Shown: positions 33,849 to 42,598 of the stretch, piece by piece
How positions within the stretch are numbered: the first letter of the stretch is position 1
Layout: every line of letters begins with the position of its first letter
Source: an uncultured Faecalibacterium sp.
GTDB lineage: Bacteria; Bacillota; Clostridia; Oscillospirales; Ruminococcaceae
NCBI GenBank assembly: GCA_900540455.1
Contig: UQGD01000003.1
Span: 61,419 to 125,418 of the forward strand
Reading direction: 5' to 3'
Length of the DNA: 64,000 bases
Notes under the pieces: generated by a model
The model's database searches: none
What the model saw: the letters and a program-made list of their open reading frames with translations, nothing else
What the model was told of the DNA's origin: nothing
Made by a program: the position numbers and the translations under genes

Positions 33849-34894
33849 ATGAGCCGGAAAAGATCGTCTTTTGTACGGGCGGTGGATGTACCGCAAAACT
33901 GGGGGCGGGGGTGCTGAGCCGTATCCTGGAAAAACTTCCCCGAAAGGAAAAAGACCCCGCTCTGCTGGTGGGCTACGACAGCCGGGACGATGCGGCGGTC
34001 TATCGCCTGACGGAGGATCTGGCCCTGGTGCAAACGGTGGATTTTTTTCCGCCGATGGTGGAGGACCCCTATATCTTTGGGCAGATCGCAGCTGCCAACG
34101 CCCTGAGCGATGTATATGCGATGGGCGGTCAGGTCAAGACAGCGCTGAATCTGGTCTGCTTTCCGGAGAGTATGGATCTGAATATCCTGGGCCAAATTTT
34201 ACAGGGCGGTGCAGAGAAAGTGGCTGAGGCAGGCGGGATCCTGGCAGGTGGGCACTCCATTGCGGATTCCGGGGTCAAGTATGGCCTGTCTGTCACCGGT
34301 CTGGTGGACCCTCGCCGGATCTACACCAACGATGCCGGACAGGTGGGGGATCGGCTGATCTTGACCAAGGCTCTGGGCGTGGGGCTGATCTGCACCGCCA
34401 ACCGGGTGGGGGAAGCCGCCCCGGAGCAGATGGAAGCTGCCATACAGTCTATGACCACCCTGAACAAGACAGCCTCTGAGATCAGCCGCCGCTACCGGGT
34501 CCATGCCGCTACGGATGTGACCGGGTTCGGCTTTCTGGGGCACTTGCAGGAGATGATGGGGGATCGGCTCCATTGTGTGATCCAAGCCGACCGCCTGCCG
34601 GTGCTGCCCGGTGCCTGGGAGGCGGCGGACGCCTGCCTGTATACGGCGGCTGGGCAGCGAAACCGCAACCATCTGGGCAGCCGGGTGGAGTTCCGGGGTG
34701 TGCCGTTCCCGATGGAGGAGATCCTGTTCGACCCTCAGACGTCCGGCGGCCTGCTGCTGGCAGTAGACCCGGCGGATGCTTCTGCGCTGGAAAAAGAGCT
34801 GCAAGCTGCGGGTCTGCCTGCGGCTGTTGTAGGCGAGATCACAAAAGGCGCTGGCCCGGAGATCGTTGTGGAGTACAACAAAAAGATGCAATAA
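33845..34894 (+). CDS. selD: Selenide, water dikinase (selenophosphate synthase)
   Basis: The start overlaps the yqeC stop. The protein is 349 aa. The N-terminal glycine-rich segment GGGCTAKLGAG retains the active-site Cys and Lys (C15 and K18); further marks are DDAAVYRL, TVDFFPP, LAGGHSI and FDPQTSGGLL. It makes selenophosphate from selenide and ATP. With no selA or selB nearby, the product probably serves the hydroxylase cofactor, an arrangement described as orphan SelD. Confidence 0.96.
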   Translation: MNEPEKIVFCTGGGCTAKLGAGVLSRILEKLPRKEKDPALLVGYDSRDDAAVYRLTEDLALVQTVDFFPPMVEDPYIFGQIAAANALSDVYAMGGQVKTALNLVCFPESMDLNILGQILQGGAEKVAEAGGILAGGHSIADSGVKYGLSVTGLVDPRRIYTNDAGQVGDRLILTKALGVGLICTANRVGEAAPEQMEAAIQSMTTLNKTASEISRRYRVHAATDVTGFGFLGHLQEMMGDRLHCVIQADRLPVLPGAWEAADACLYTAAGQRNRNHLGSRVEFRGVPFPMEEILFDPQTSGGLLLAVDPADASALEKELQAAGLPAAVVGEITKGAGPEIVVEYNKKMQ

Positions 34895-34944
34895 TAACCA
34901 TCATATATAGGGGGATGCCCCGGAAATCAAGGGAGGAACTACGC

Positions 34945-35547
34945 ATGGTCCTAGTAGATGCAAGAGGAGATGCCTGTCCGCTGCCGGTGGTCAAGGCAAA
35001 ACAGGCCATTGCCCAGTTGGAAGGCCCGGGTCAGGTGGAGGTGCTGGTGGATAACGAGATCGCCGTCCAGAACCTGACCAAGATGGCCCGCCAGAAGGGT
35101 TACGAGACCCAGGCAGAAAAGCAGTCTCCGGGACAGTACCGGGTGCTGTTTACGGTAGGACAGGTGCAGGAGGCAGCGGCCCCCGCACCGGTCTGCACGC
35201 CGGATGTCCGCACCGGAGTTGTGGTGGCCATCGACTCCGCCCAGATGGGGCAGGGCAGCGCAGAGCTGGGCCAGGCGCTGCTCAAGGCTTTTGTGTTTGC
35301 GCTGACCCAGCAGGACCAGCTGCCCCGCACCATCCTGTTTTATAACGGCGGTGCGTCTCTTTCCTGCGAGGGGTCGCCCCTGCTGGAAGATCTGCGGGAG
35401 CTGGAGGCCCAAGGGGTGGAGATCCTGACCTGCGGCACTTGTCTGAACTTTTATGGGCTGACGGATAAACTGGCCGTGGGCAGCGTGACCAATATGTATT
35501 CCATCGTGGAGACTTTGCTGGCAGCTTCCAGCGTGATCAAACCATGA
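34945..35547 (+). CDS. yedF: Selenium metabolism protein YedF
   Basis: The ATG at 34945 follows GGGAGGA and gives 200 aa. The N-terminal TusA/SirA-like domain (about 1-70) has DARGDACPLPVV with the CPxP Cys. The C-terminal DsrE/F-like half starts near TGVVVAIDSAQMG and has LTCGTCLNFYG with a Cys pair. It is thought to carry selenium as a persulfide-like species between a cysteine desulfurase and SelD or the hydroxylase. Confidence 0.92.
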   Translation: MVLVDARGDACPLPVVKAKQAIAQLEGPGQVEVLVDNEIAVQNLTKMARQKGYETQAEKQSPGQYRVLFTVGQVQEAAAPAPVCTPDVRTGVVVAIDSAQMGQGSAELGQALLKAFVFALTQQDQLPRTILFYNGGASLSCEGSPLLEDLRELEAQGVEILTCGTCLNFYGLTDKLAVGSVTNMYSIVETLLAASSVIKP

Positions 35548-36680
35548 TCTATCTGGATAATGCCGCCACTACGCTCCACAAGCCTCCGGTAGTAGGCCAG
35601 GCCATGCTGCGGGCGCTTTCGGATGCAGGCAATCCGGGCCGTGGGGCCCATGAGCCGACCCTGCAGGCGGGGCGCCTGGTGCTGGCAGCCCGGGAGGCGG
35701 TGGCCCGGCTGCTGGATGCACCGGACCCTGCCTGCATTGCGTTTGCCTGCAATGCCACAGCTGCGCTGAACACTGCGCTGTGCGGTCTGCTGGAACCGGG
35801 AGACCATGTGATCACGACGGTTTGTGAGCATAACTCGGTGCTGCGTCCGCTTTACCGTCTGGAGCAGCAGGGGGTGCAGCTGAGCTTTGTGCAGACGGAC
35901 GCCAAAGCCCGGCTGCGGTATGAGCAGTTTGCCCAGCTGCTGAAGCCCAATACCCGGGCGGTGGTGGTCACTGGGGCTTCCAATGTTACCGGAAACCTGA
36001 CCGACCTGGGGTTTGTTTCGGGTTTTGCCCGGCAGCATGGGCTGCTGCTCATTCTGGATGCAGCGCAGCTGGCGGGTGTGCAGCCCTTCTCGGTCCAAAA
36101 ACTGGGGGTAGATGTGTGCTGCTTCACCGGCCACAAGGCGCTGCTGGGGCCCCAGGGCACCGGTGGCTTGTATGTGCGTCCTGGGCTGCGGGTGCGGCCT
36201 CTGGCTGTGGGGGGGAGCGGCGTGCATAGTTTTGATCTGGCCCACCCCTCCCAGATGCCTACTGCGCTGGAAGCAGGCACCCTGAACGTGCCGGGCTTGG
36301 CCGGTCTGGCTGCTGGTGTGGAGTGGCTGCTGGAACAGGGTGTGGAACAGACGGCCCGGCGCGAGATGGCGCTGGCGCGGCTGTTTTATGATCAGCTGCG
36401 GGATGTGCCTGGGCTGGAATTTTACGGTGATCTGGATGCAGATCTCCGCGCGCCCATCGTATCTTTGAACCTGACCGGGGAGGATTCGGCACGGGTGGCG
36501 GATGCCCTGTGGGAGGACCATCGGATCTGCGTGCGTGCAGGGGCACACTGCGCCCCTTTGATGCACAAGGCGCTGGGCACAGTGCAGCAAGGGGTGGTGC
36601 GGTTCAGCTTCTCCTGCCAAAATACCCGGCAGGAAGTGCTGGCTGCGGCCCAGGCGGTAAAAACGCTGGCAGCAGAATAA
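35544..36680 (+). CDS. NifS-like cysteine desulfurase/selenocysteine lyase
   Basis: The protein is 378 aa and the ATG overlaps the yedF stop. It is a class V aminotransferase: MIYLDNAATTLHKPP at the N-terminus, ILDAAQLAGVQPF for the cofactor Asp, the PLP lysine in CFTGHKALLGPQG (about residue 197), and the active Cys in RAGAHCAPLMH. This subtype (EF2568-like) recurs beside selD and yedF. It likely releases Se or S from cysteine or selenocysteine for this pathway. Confidence 0.92.
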   Translation: MIYLDNAATTLHKPPVVGQAMLRALSDAGNPGRGAHEPTLQAGRLVLAAREAVARLLDAPDPACIAFACNATAALNTALCGLLEPGDHVITTVCEHNSVLRPLYRLEQQGVQLSFVQTDAKARLRYEQFAQLLKPNTRAVVVTGASNVTGNLTDLGFVSGFARQHGLLLILDAAQLAGVQPFSVQKLGVDVCCFTGHKALLGPQGTGGLYVRPGLRVRPLAVGGSGVHSFDLAHPSQMPTALEAGTLNVPGLAGLAAGVEWLLEQGVEQTARREMALARLFYDQLRDVPGLEFYGDLDADLRAPIVSLNLTGEDSARVADALWEDHRICVRAGAHCAPLMHKALGTVQQGVVRFSFSCQNTRQEVLAAAQAVKTLAAE

Positions 36681-36699
36681 ACAGAAGAGGGAGAAAAGG

Positions 36700-36930
36700 A
36701 TGAGGGCAAAACAGCCGTATAGAGTGCTTTCGTTTGCTACTACCCAGCAGGCCCTTGCATGGGAGAAACAGTGTGCCGCCCAGGGGGTGCCCGGGCGGCT
36801 GATCCCGCTGCCCAGAGAGATCTCGGCAGGCTGCGGCCTTGCCTGGCGGATGCGGCCGGAGGATTGGCTTGCATGGCAGTCCCGGCTTACAGATATCCCG
36901 TATGAACAAGCCGTAGAGATCGCGCTTTGA
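36700..36930 (+). CDS. DUF3343 small Se/S carrier-like protein
   Basis: The protein is 76 aa from an ATG behind GAGGGAGAAAAGG. VLSFATTQQALAWEK and SAGCGLAWRM are typical of DUF3343; the lone Cys is in the CGLA motif. It is a constant neighbour of NifS-like and YedF genes, so a selenium or sulfur carrier role is a fair inference. Confidence 0.85.
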   Translation: MRAKQPYRVLSFATTQQALAWEKQCAAQGVPGRLIPLPREISAGCGLAWRMRPEDWLAWQSRLTDIPYEQAVEIAL

Positions 36931-36945
36931 GATCGGAGAGGGAGT

Positions 36946-37974
36946 ATGGAAGAACAAAATTTTGCTCAGATCCTGTCGGCACAGCAGTCTGTGGGGGACT
37001 GCCTGCTGGCCACCGTGCTGGAGGGGCCGGACCAGGGCCGACAGCTCCTGCTGGGGGGCGGTCAGCTGCTGTGGCCGTCGGCTCCATCTGCGCTGCTGGT
37101 GCGGGGCATGGATGCCTTTGGCAGCATGCAAAGCCCGGATATTTGCATCCTGGAAGGGGTGCGGGTGTTTGTACAGCCGCTGACTGCCCCGGTTCGGCTG
37201 GTGGTATGCGGCGGCGGACATGTGGCACAGGCAGTGGTGCGGCTGGCACAGGTGCTGGGTCTGCCGGTCTGCGCCCTGGAAGATCGGCCGGAGTTTGCCG
37301 CAGCCCTGGAGCAAGCTGGCGCTGCGCAGGTGCTTCTGGGTTCCTATGCTGAAAATTTGTCCCGACTGCCGGGCAGCAAGGGGGACTGCTATGTTGTACT
37401 GACCCGGGGCCACCGGTATGACCTGGACTGCCTGACGCAGATCCTTCAAAAACCATTGTCCTATGTGGGGGTCATGGCCAGCTGCCGCCGGGCAGAGCTG
37501 CTGCGCAGCCAGCTGCAGGAGTCCGGGGCTGCTCCGGAACAGGTGGCGGCGCTGCATAGTCCGGTGGGCCTTGCGATCGGAGCGGAAACAGCGCAGGAAA
37601 TTGCGCTGTCCATCTTGGCGCAGATCGTTCAGTGCAAAAACAGCACGCCAAACCGAGAGGGTTTTACACCGTCGATGCTGAAAATAATGACCGACAAAAC
37701 GGATTGGGTCCTGGCAACGGTGGTGGCCCGGCAGGGGTCGGCACCTCGGAGCCCTGGCGCAAAAATGCTGGTAGGCCGGGATGGTCTGCTGGCAGGCAGT
37801 GTGGGCGGTGGTATTTTGGAGCATGAGGCGCAGCAGCGGGCACAAAAAATGCTGGCCGAAGGTCAAAACTGCTGCCTGGTGGAGTTTTCGTCCCAGGGTA
37901 CAGGCACAGGGGCTATGGCAGCCTGCGGCGGTACAGTGACGCTGTTTTTGCAGCGAGGGGAGGCAATGCAATGA
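36946..37974 (+). CDS. XdhC/CoxI-family cofactor maturation protein with unusual domain order
   Basis: The protein is 342 aa. A Rossmann XdhC C-terminal-type domain comes first (LVVCGGGHVAQAVVRL near residue 86, ending about 230). The XdhC/CoxI domain follows (DWVLATVVARQGSAPRSPG, then LAGSVGGGILEHEA, about 250-340). Typical XdhC has the reverse order. Such proteins bind Mo-molybdopterin and help insert the terminal sulfur; here selenium is a possibility. Stop and start overlap with yqeB. Confidence 0.85.
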   Translation: MEEQNFAQILSAQQSVGDCLLATVLEGPDQGRQLLLGGGQLLWPSAPSALLVRGMDAFGSMQSPDICILEGVRVFVQPLTAPVRLVVCGGGHVAQAVVRLAQVLGLPVCALEDRPEFAAALEQAGAAQVLLGSYAENLSRLPGSKGDCYVVLTRGHRYDLDCLTQILQKPLSYVGVMASCRRAELLRSQLQESGAAPEQVAALHSPVGLAIGAETAQEIALSILAQIVQCKNSTPNREGFTPSMLKIMTDKTDWVLATVVARQGSAPRSPGAKMLVGRDGLLAGSVGGGILEHEAQQRAQKMLAEGQNCCLVEFSSQGTGTGAMAACGGTVTLFLQRGEAMQ

Positions 37975-38795
37975 AGGAAAGACCGTTGATCCTTGTCCGC
38001 GGCGGCGGAGACCTGGCCACGGGTGTCGTGCATCGGCTCTGGTCAGCAGGGCTGCGGGTGTTGGTGCTGGAATCCGAACACCCGGCAGCCATCCGCCGTC
38101 AGGTCTCTCTGTGTGAGGCTGTCTATGCCGGACAGACCCAGGTGGAGGGGCTGCGGGCAGTGCGCATCCACAGCCTGGCAGAGGCTGCGCAGGTGTGGCA
38201 GCAGGGAGCTGTTCCGGTGCTGGTAGACCCGGAGGGACAATGGATCCCAAAGGCAAAACCGGACGTTTTGGTGGATGCGATCCTGGCCAAACAAAACCTT
38301 GGCACCCATCGTGGCATGGCGCCGCTGACCATTGCCTTGGGGCCTGGGTTTACGGCCGGACAGGATGTGGATGTGGTGATCGAGACGAAGCGGGGCCATC
38401 GCCTGGGGCGGATCATCCGGCAGGGGGCAGCAGCTCCCAATACCGGGGTGCCCGGTGTCATTGGCGGCTATGGTGCCGAGCGGGTGCTGCACGCTCCGGC
38501 CGAAGGACGCTGGCATACCCTGCATGAAATCGGCGATCTGGTGCAGCCTGGGGAAGCGGTGGCAGAGATCTGCCCCGCCCAGGGACCGGCTGTGCCGGTC
38601 TGTACCCAGATCGGGGGGATCCTGCGGGGACTGCTGCGGGATGGCTACCCGGTCACGCCCGGCTTTAAGGTGGCAGATGTGGACCCCCGCAGCACAGAGC
38701 GGGAAAATTGTTTCCTGATATCGGATAAGGCCCGCTGCATTGCGGGCAGTGTGCTGGAGCTGGTCTGTGCGGCCTGCTGGCAGCCGATAAAATAA
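37971..38795 (+). CDS. yqeB: Selenium-dependent molybdenum hydroxylase system protein YqeB
   Basis: The protein is 274 aa, coupled to the gene before (ATGA). It starts with a Rossmann-like LVRGGGDLATGVVHRLW and ends in KVADVDPRSTERENCFLIS, the YqeB/EF2563 pattern. It is one of the best markers of the selenium-hydroxylase trait. The biochemical job is unknown; selenium delivery to the Mo cofactor is the working idea. Confidence 0.92.
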   Translation: MKERPLILVRGGGDLATGVVHRLWSAGLRVLVLESEHPAAIRRQVSLCEAVYAGQTQVEGLRAVRIHSLAEAAQVWQQGAVPVLVDPEGQWIPKAKPDVLVDAILAKQNLGTHRGMAPLTIALGPGFTAGQDVDVVIETKRGHRLGRIIRQGAAAPNTGVPGVIGGYGAERVLHAPAEGRWHTLHEIGDLVQPGEAVAEICPAQGPAVPVCTQIGGILRGLLRDGYPVTPGFKVADVDPRSTERENCFLISDKARCIAGSVLELVCAACWQPIK

Positions 38796-38810
38796 ACCAT
38801 GAACGATAAG

Positions 38811-38876
38811 CACCGGACCTTGTGGGGTCGGAGCCGCTGCCGCGGCTGCCCGTACCTGCGGTCTGGTGTTTTTTTG
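38811..38876 (+). terminator. Terminator of the selenium/molybdenum operon
   Basis: CACCGGACC and GGTCTGGTG (one G-U pair) close a larger hairpin with an inner GC-rich stem. TTTTTTT follows. Confidence 0.75.
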
Positions 38877-38902
38877 CGGAGAATAGAGGGGCTTTTTTCC
38901 GG

Positions 38903-38930
38903 TATAACTTTCCCTGCATGGACATACATA
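38903..38930 (+). promoter_or_regulatory. Candidate sigma-E promoter of spoIVA
   Basis: TATAACT (38903-38909) and CATACATA (38923-38930) are 13 bp apart, close to the sigma-E pattern ATA...CATACAnT. spoIVA is sigma-E-dependent in Bacillus. The start codon is 22 bp downstream. Confidence 0.5.
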
Positions 38931-38952
38931 TGCACTGAAAGGGGAGAGTGTT

Positions 38953-40443
38953 TTGGAAAAACAGGAACAAAGTGCAGTCTGCCGTGAGATCGGAGCACGC
39001 ACCGGCGGCGATATCTACATTGGGGTGGTAGGCCCGGTGCGGACGGGAAAATCTACCTTTATCAAGCGTTTTATGGAGGAGCTGATCCTGCCTTCCATCG
39101 GGCCAGCGGCCGCCCGGGCAAGGGCAAGGGATGAGCTGCCCCAGTCCGCTGCCGGGCGGACCATCATGACCACCGAGCCAAAGTTTGTGCCGGAAAGTGC
39201 GGCCCCGCTGCAGCTGGAAGGCGGCGGAGAGTGCCGGGTCCGCCTGGTGGATTGTGTGGGCTATATGGTGGAAGGCGCCATGGGCCATGAGGAAAACGAA
39301 AAGCCCCGGATGGTCAAAAGCCCATGGTTTGAGCAGGAGGTCTCCTTTGATCTGGCGGCAGAGACCGGTACCCGCAAAGTGATCTGTGAGCATTCCACCA
39401 TTGGCATCGTCATTACCACCGACGGGACCATCAGCGATATCCCGCGGGAGGGATATGCCCGGGCGGAAAAACGGGTGGTGGAGGAGCTGGAACAGCTGAG
39501 CAAACCCTTTGTTATCCTGCTGAACAGCATCCATCCGGATGCGCCGGAGACCCTTCAGCTGGCACAGGGCATGGCCCGTGATTATGGCCGGGCGGTACTG
39601 CCGGTAAGCTGTGTGGACCTGGATGCGGCGCAGCTGAACCAGATCCTCCGTCAGGTGCTGTATGAGTTCCCGGTGCGGGAGATGGATTTTGCACTGCCCC
39701 GCTGGGTCACGATGCTGGAGCCGGGCCACTGGCTGCAAGCTGAGGTCTATGCAGCGGCCATGCAGTTTGCGGAAGGGGTGGCCCGGATGAAGGACATCCC
39801 CGGCCCGGCGGCTCCCGGGGCGCTGGACTGCGCAGCTGTGCAGCGTTCGGCTGTCAGCGGTATGGATCTGGCCGAGGGGGCTGTGCGCATCTCGGTGGAG
39901 CTGAAACCAGAAGTGTTCTACCAGGTGCTCAGTGAGCAGACAGGTCTTGAGATCGGAGACGAAGCGGGACTGATGCCGTGCATCATTGAGCTGGCGCAGG
40001 CAAAGCGTGCCTATGAACGGGTGCGCAGTGCGCTGGAACAGGTGGAAGCCACCGGTTATGGCATCGTGATGCCCACCATTGATCAGCTGCGCCTGGAAGA
40101 ACCGGAGATCGTTCGGCAGGGCGGGCGGTATGGCGTCCGGCTGGAAGCCTGCGCTCCTTCCATCCATATGATGAAAGCCACCATCCATACCGAGATCAGC
40201 CCCATCGTGGGCACCGAAAAACAGTCAGAGGATCTGGTGCAAAGTCTGCTGGGCGGCTTTGAGGAGGACCCCGTGCAGTTGTGGCAGTCCAATATTTTTG
40301 GCAAAAGCCTGCACGAGCTGGTAAACGAGGGCTTGCAGAACAAGCTGCTGCATATGCCGCAGGAGGCGCGCACCCGCCTGCAGGAAACCCTGGAAAAGGT
40401 CATCAATGACGGCTGTACCGGGCTGATCTGTATCCTGTTGTGA
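38953..40443 (+). CDS. spoIVA: Stage IV sporulation protein A (spore coat morphogenetic ATPase)
   Basis: The TTG at 38953 follows AGGGGAGAG and gives 496 aa, the normal SpoIVA length. The Walker A loop is GVVGPVRTGKSTF near residue 27; DCVGYMVEGAMGHEE and the long helical middle part are typical; the C-terminus ending NDGCTGLICILL is the conserved forespore-targeting tip. SpoIVA polymerises with ATP on the forespore surface and forms the coat base. Its presence shows genetic capacity for sporulation. Confidence 0.96.
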   Translation: MEKQEQSAVCREIGARTGGDIYIGVVGPVRTGKSTFIKRFMEELILPSIGPAAARARARDELPQSAAGRTIMTTEPKFVPESAAPLQLEGGGECRVRLVDCVGYMVEGAMGHEENEKPRMVKSPWFEQEVSFDLAAETGTRKVICEHSTIGIVITTDGTISDIPREGYARAEKRVVEELEQLSKPFVILLNSIHPDAPETLQLAQGMARDYGRAVLPVSCVDLDAAQLNQILRQVLYEFPVREMDFALPRWVTMLEPGHWLQAEVYAAAMQFAEGVARMKDIPGPAAPGALDCAAVQRSAVSGMDLAEGAVRISVELKPEVFYQVLSEQTGLEIGDEAGLMPCIIELAQAKRAYERVRSALEQVEATGYGIVMPTIDQLRLEEPEIVRQGGRYGVRLEACAPSIHMMKATIHTEISPIVGTEKQSEDLVQSLLGGFEEDPVQLWQSNIFGKSLHELVNEGLQNKLLHMPQEARTRLQETLEKVINDGCTGLICILL

Positions 40444-40454
40444 GGTGAAGCTGC

Positions 40455-40500
40455 AAAAGACCCCCGTTCCCCTTGGTACAAAGGGGAACGGGGGTCTTTT
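40455..40500. terminator. Terminator of spoIVA
   Basis: A 20-bp perfect stem beginning AAAAGACCCCCGTTCC has a 6-nt loop. It can act from both strands. Confidence 0.85.
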
Positions 40501-40900
40501 GCGGCCGCTGTTTTGGAAAGAAACGCAAGAGAAAAACGGACCTCTGACCAAGGCTGCCTCCAAATAAGAAAACATTGGTTCTGGCTGAGAGATTTGCCCC
40601 ATAGCACCCTGTAAAGGGCTTGGAAATACATCCAGTATTCCACGCGCCCTTTCCAGGGCACTCTGGGCACAAATCTCCGGGCCAGAACTGCTACGCACCC
40701 GCCGCCCGGCGATTTTGGGCTAGTGCAAGGAAAAGCAGCGCAGGCATCCTTGCTGGCTGGCAAGCTGCTTTGACACAGCAATTGCACAAAATCGTCAGTC
40801 GGCGGGCAATGATTTCTTATTCGGAGGCAGCCAATGCCAGAAGTCCGTTTTGTATAGCAGCTGCACCAAAGCAGAACAGCAGCGCCGCCGGCAGAGGCGG
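40501..40900. repeat. Branched palindromic element (MITE-like repeat or large structured RNA)
   Basis: This gap has no supported gene but strong symmetry. Long outer arms 40533-40577 and 40807-40851 pair with few mismatches (for example GGCTGCCTCC with GGAGGCAGCC). Inside lie two further long hairpins: 40578-40688 (GTTCTGGC with GCCAGAAC, GAGATTTG with CAAATCTC) and 40698-40806 (CCCGCC with GGCGGG, CGATTTTG with CAAAATCG, AAAGCAGC with GCTGCTTT). Together they form a three-way junction of about 320 nt. Confidence 0.6.
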
Positions 40901-41452
40901 TCAGGGCTGCTCCTCGGTGAGCTTATTGATCAAAAGCTGATAGATCTCGTTGCCTTTCAGGATAAACTGTTTCTTGATCATTTCCGCAGAAAGACGATCC
41001 GGCGCACCAAGATCCAAACAGAAAAGCTCCTGGTCTAAGCCTTTGACCGTGCAGCGCACAGTGCAGTGGCCGTCCGCTTTCTCGGTGATATGGGCATCGT
41101 ACTCGGCGGCCTTGCGCTCCCAGGTCTGGCTGCGCAGCACAGCGGCTGCGGCCCGCTCCCGCACACTGCGGGGCAGGTCATAGGCCAGCTCCTGTGCCAC
41201 CCGGCGGCCTTTTTCTGTAATGGAATAGCACCCGGCGGACTCAGTCACCAGCTTTTGTTTGCAGATGTCGTCTAAGCAGGAGCCGATCTCAAAATAATTG
41301 ACCAGAGCTTCCTCCACCAGGGCGGTCTCGATCTCCTGCCGGGAGATCGGCCCGGCGTTTTTTACCAGATAACACAGCAGCAGCCGGATCTCTGTGCTGT
41401 TGGTCAGCCCGCCGGGGCGAACCCCTGCGGTAAAAGCATCGTTGGCGGCCAT
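40901..41452 (-). CDS. DUF4364-family winged-helix protein
   Basis: The protein is 183 aa with an ATG behind GAGGG. The N-terminal part reads as a winged helix-turn-helix: LLLCYLVKNAGPISRQEIET, then a wing with YSITEKGRRVAQEL near residue 75. The C-terminal part has alternating strands. The family is common in Clostridia and probably regulatory, but no target is known. It is downstream of the S1 protein gene with its own promoter. Confidence 0.8.
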   Translation of the reverse strand: MAANDAFTAGVRPGGLTNSTEIRLLLCYLVKNAGPISRQEIETALVEEALVNYFEIGSCLDDICKQKLVTESAGCYSITEKGRRVAQELAYDLPRSVRERAAAAVLRSQTWERKAAEYDAHITEKADGHCTVRCTVKGLDQELFCLDLGAPDRLSAEMIKKQFILKGNEIYQLLINKLTEEQP

Positions 41453-41488
41453 AGTCCCTCACATCCCTTTATTGTTTGCTGTATCTCT

Positions 41489-41517
41489 AGTATAAAAGGT
41501 TTCAGGCCGGATTGCAA
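41489..41517 (-). promoter_or_regulatory. Promoter of the DUF4364 gene
   Basis: On the minus strand TTGCAA (41512-41517), a 17-bp spacer and TATACT (41489-41494); the -35 box lies inside the end of the S1 gene. Confidence 0.6.
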
Positions 41518-42437
41518 GCCGCACAGGTAAAATCTGTCTCAACCAGCTTGGAACATTCCGGCGTGGAGTAGACCCACCGGTCCAGGTGCCCCTGGGTGAT
41601 AAAGTAACGCAGCGGGAACCGATGCTCCTGCTCCAGGCTGTGGTTCACGATCACCAGCTTTACCTTCATTTTTTCGGGCAGGATGTTTTTGATGTAGACG
41701 CTTACCACCTGGCCCGGCCGCAGGGTGGGGCAGCTTTCGGCCAGACCTGCCAGGTTGGGGGCCAGCTCCACAAAGGTGCCGTACTCCTCTACGCTGCGCA
41801 CGATGCCTACCACGGTCTCTCCTACATGGAACTGGGCTGCATTCTCCGCCCAGGTGCCCAGCAGCTCCCGGATGGACAGCACAAAGCGGCCCTGCGGGTC
41901 CCGGTTTTTAATGGCGCAGAGGATCTGCTGCCCCACCCGCACCCGATCGGCCGGAGAAGAGATGCGGCTCACCGACAGGCAGTCGATGGGCAGCAGAGCG
42001 CTGATGCCGCAGCCCACGTCGCAAAAAGCGCCAAAGGATTCAATATGGGTCACGGTGCAGGGCAGGATATCGCCGGGGGACAGCTGATCCAGATAATTTG
42101 CCTTGCACTGGCGCTGGGCTTCGGCCCGCGAGAGCAGATAGCAGGGGTGTCCCTCTCCGTCCGTGGAAAGATCCTGGATCACAAAGCAGGTGGGCCGTCC
42201 CACACGGGTCACCACGGCGATCTCCCGCACAGCACCCCGCTCGGCGCCGTCAGCGCTCTCTGCAAAGGGCATCATGCCCCGCACACCCCCCAGCTCAAAC
42301 CAAAGCTGGCGCTGGGTGTCAAAGGCCAGTGCGGTGCTTTGCAGGATCTCGCCCCGCTGCTGTGCAGCACGAAGCTCCGGTGCGGTCAGACGAGCGGCAC
42401 TGCGATAGTTGGACTCGGTACGGAAAGTTTGCATCAT
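41502..42437 (-). CDS. S1-domain RNA-binding protein
   Basis: The protein is 311 aa; the first of two ATG codons is chosen, 7 nt after AGAGGA. An S1 repeat is clear around residues 132-195 (GDILPCTVTHIESFGAFCDVG, then a basic LSIRELLGTW). A second lies at 200-260 (VVGIVRSVEEYGTFVELAPN). The N-terminal part is a more degenerate repeat. It resembles the short ribosomal-S1-like proteins of Clostridia, which bind mRNA, rather than a full S1. Confidence 0.82.
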   Translation of the reverse strand: MMQTFRTESNYRSAARLTAPELRAAQQRGEILQSTALAFDTQRQLWFELGGVRGMMPFAESADGAERGAVREIAVVTRVGRPTCFVIQDLSTDGEGHPCYLLSRAEAQRQCKANYLDQLSPGDILPCTVTHIESFGAFCDVGCGISALLPIDCLSVSRISSPADRVRVGQQILCAIKNRDPQGRFVLSIRELLGTWAENAAQFHVGETVVGIVRSVEEYGTFVELAPNLAGLAESCPTLRPGQVVSVYIKNILPEKMKVKLVIVNHSLEQEHRFPLRYFITQGHLDRWVYSTPECSKLVETDFTCAACNPA

Positions 42438-42598
42438 CTTTCATTCCTCTTTCTGTTGGTTTTAGCCTGCCCGGGCAAGAGCTGTACTGCCGGGTCAGTA
42501 CAAGCATATGCGGGGCGCAGCGGATATTTGCATTTTGAACGAGTTTGGTTTATACTATAATCATGTGCGCACCCCTTGTGCGCAGGGAGGGAAAGACT

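Noticed and set aside
40083..40787. Minus-strand ORFs across the spoIVA end and the palindromic element
   Set aside because: They have no ribosome site, run antisense through spoIVA and through perfect hairpins, and read as low-complexity shadow sequence.
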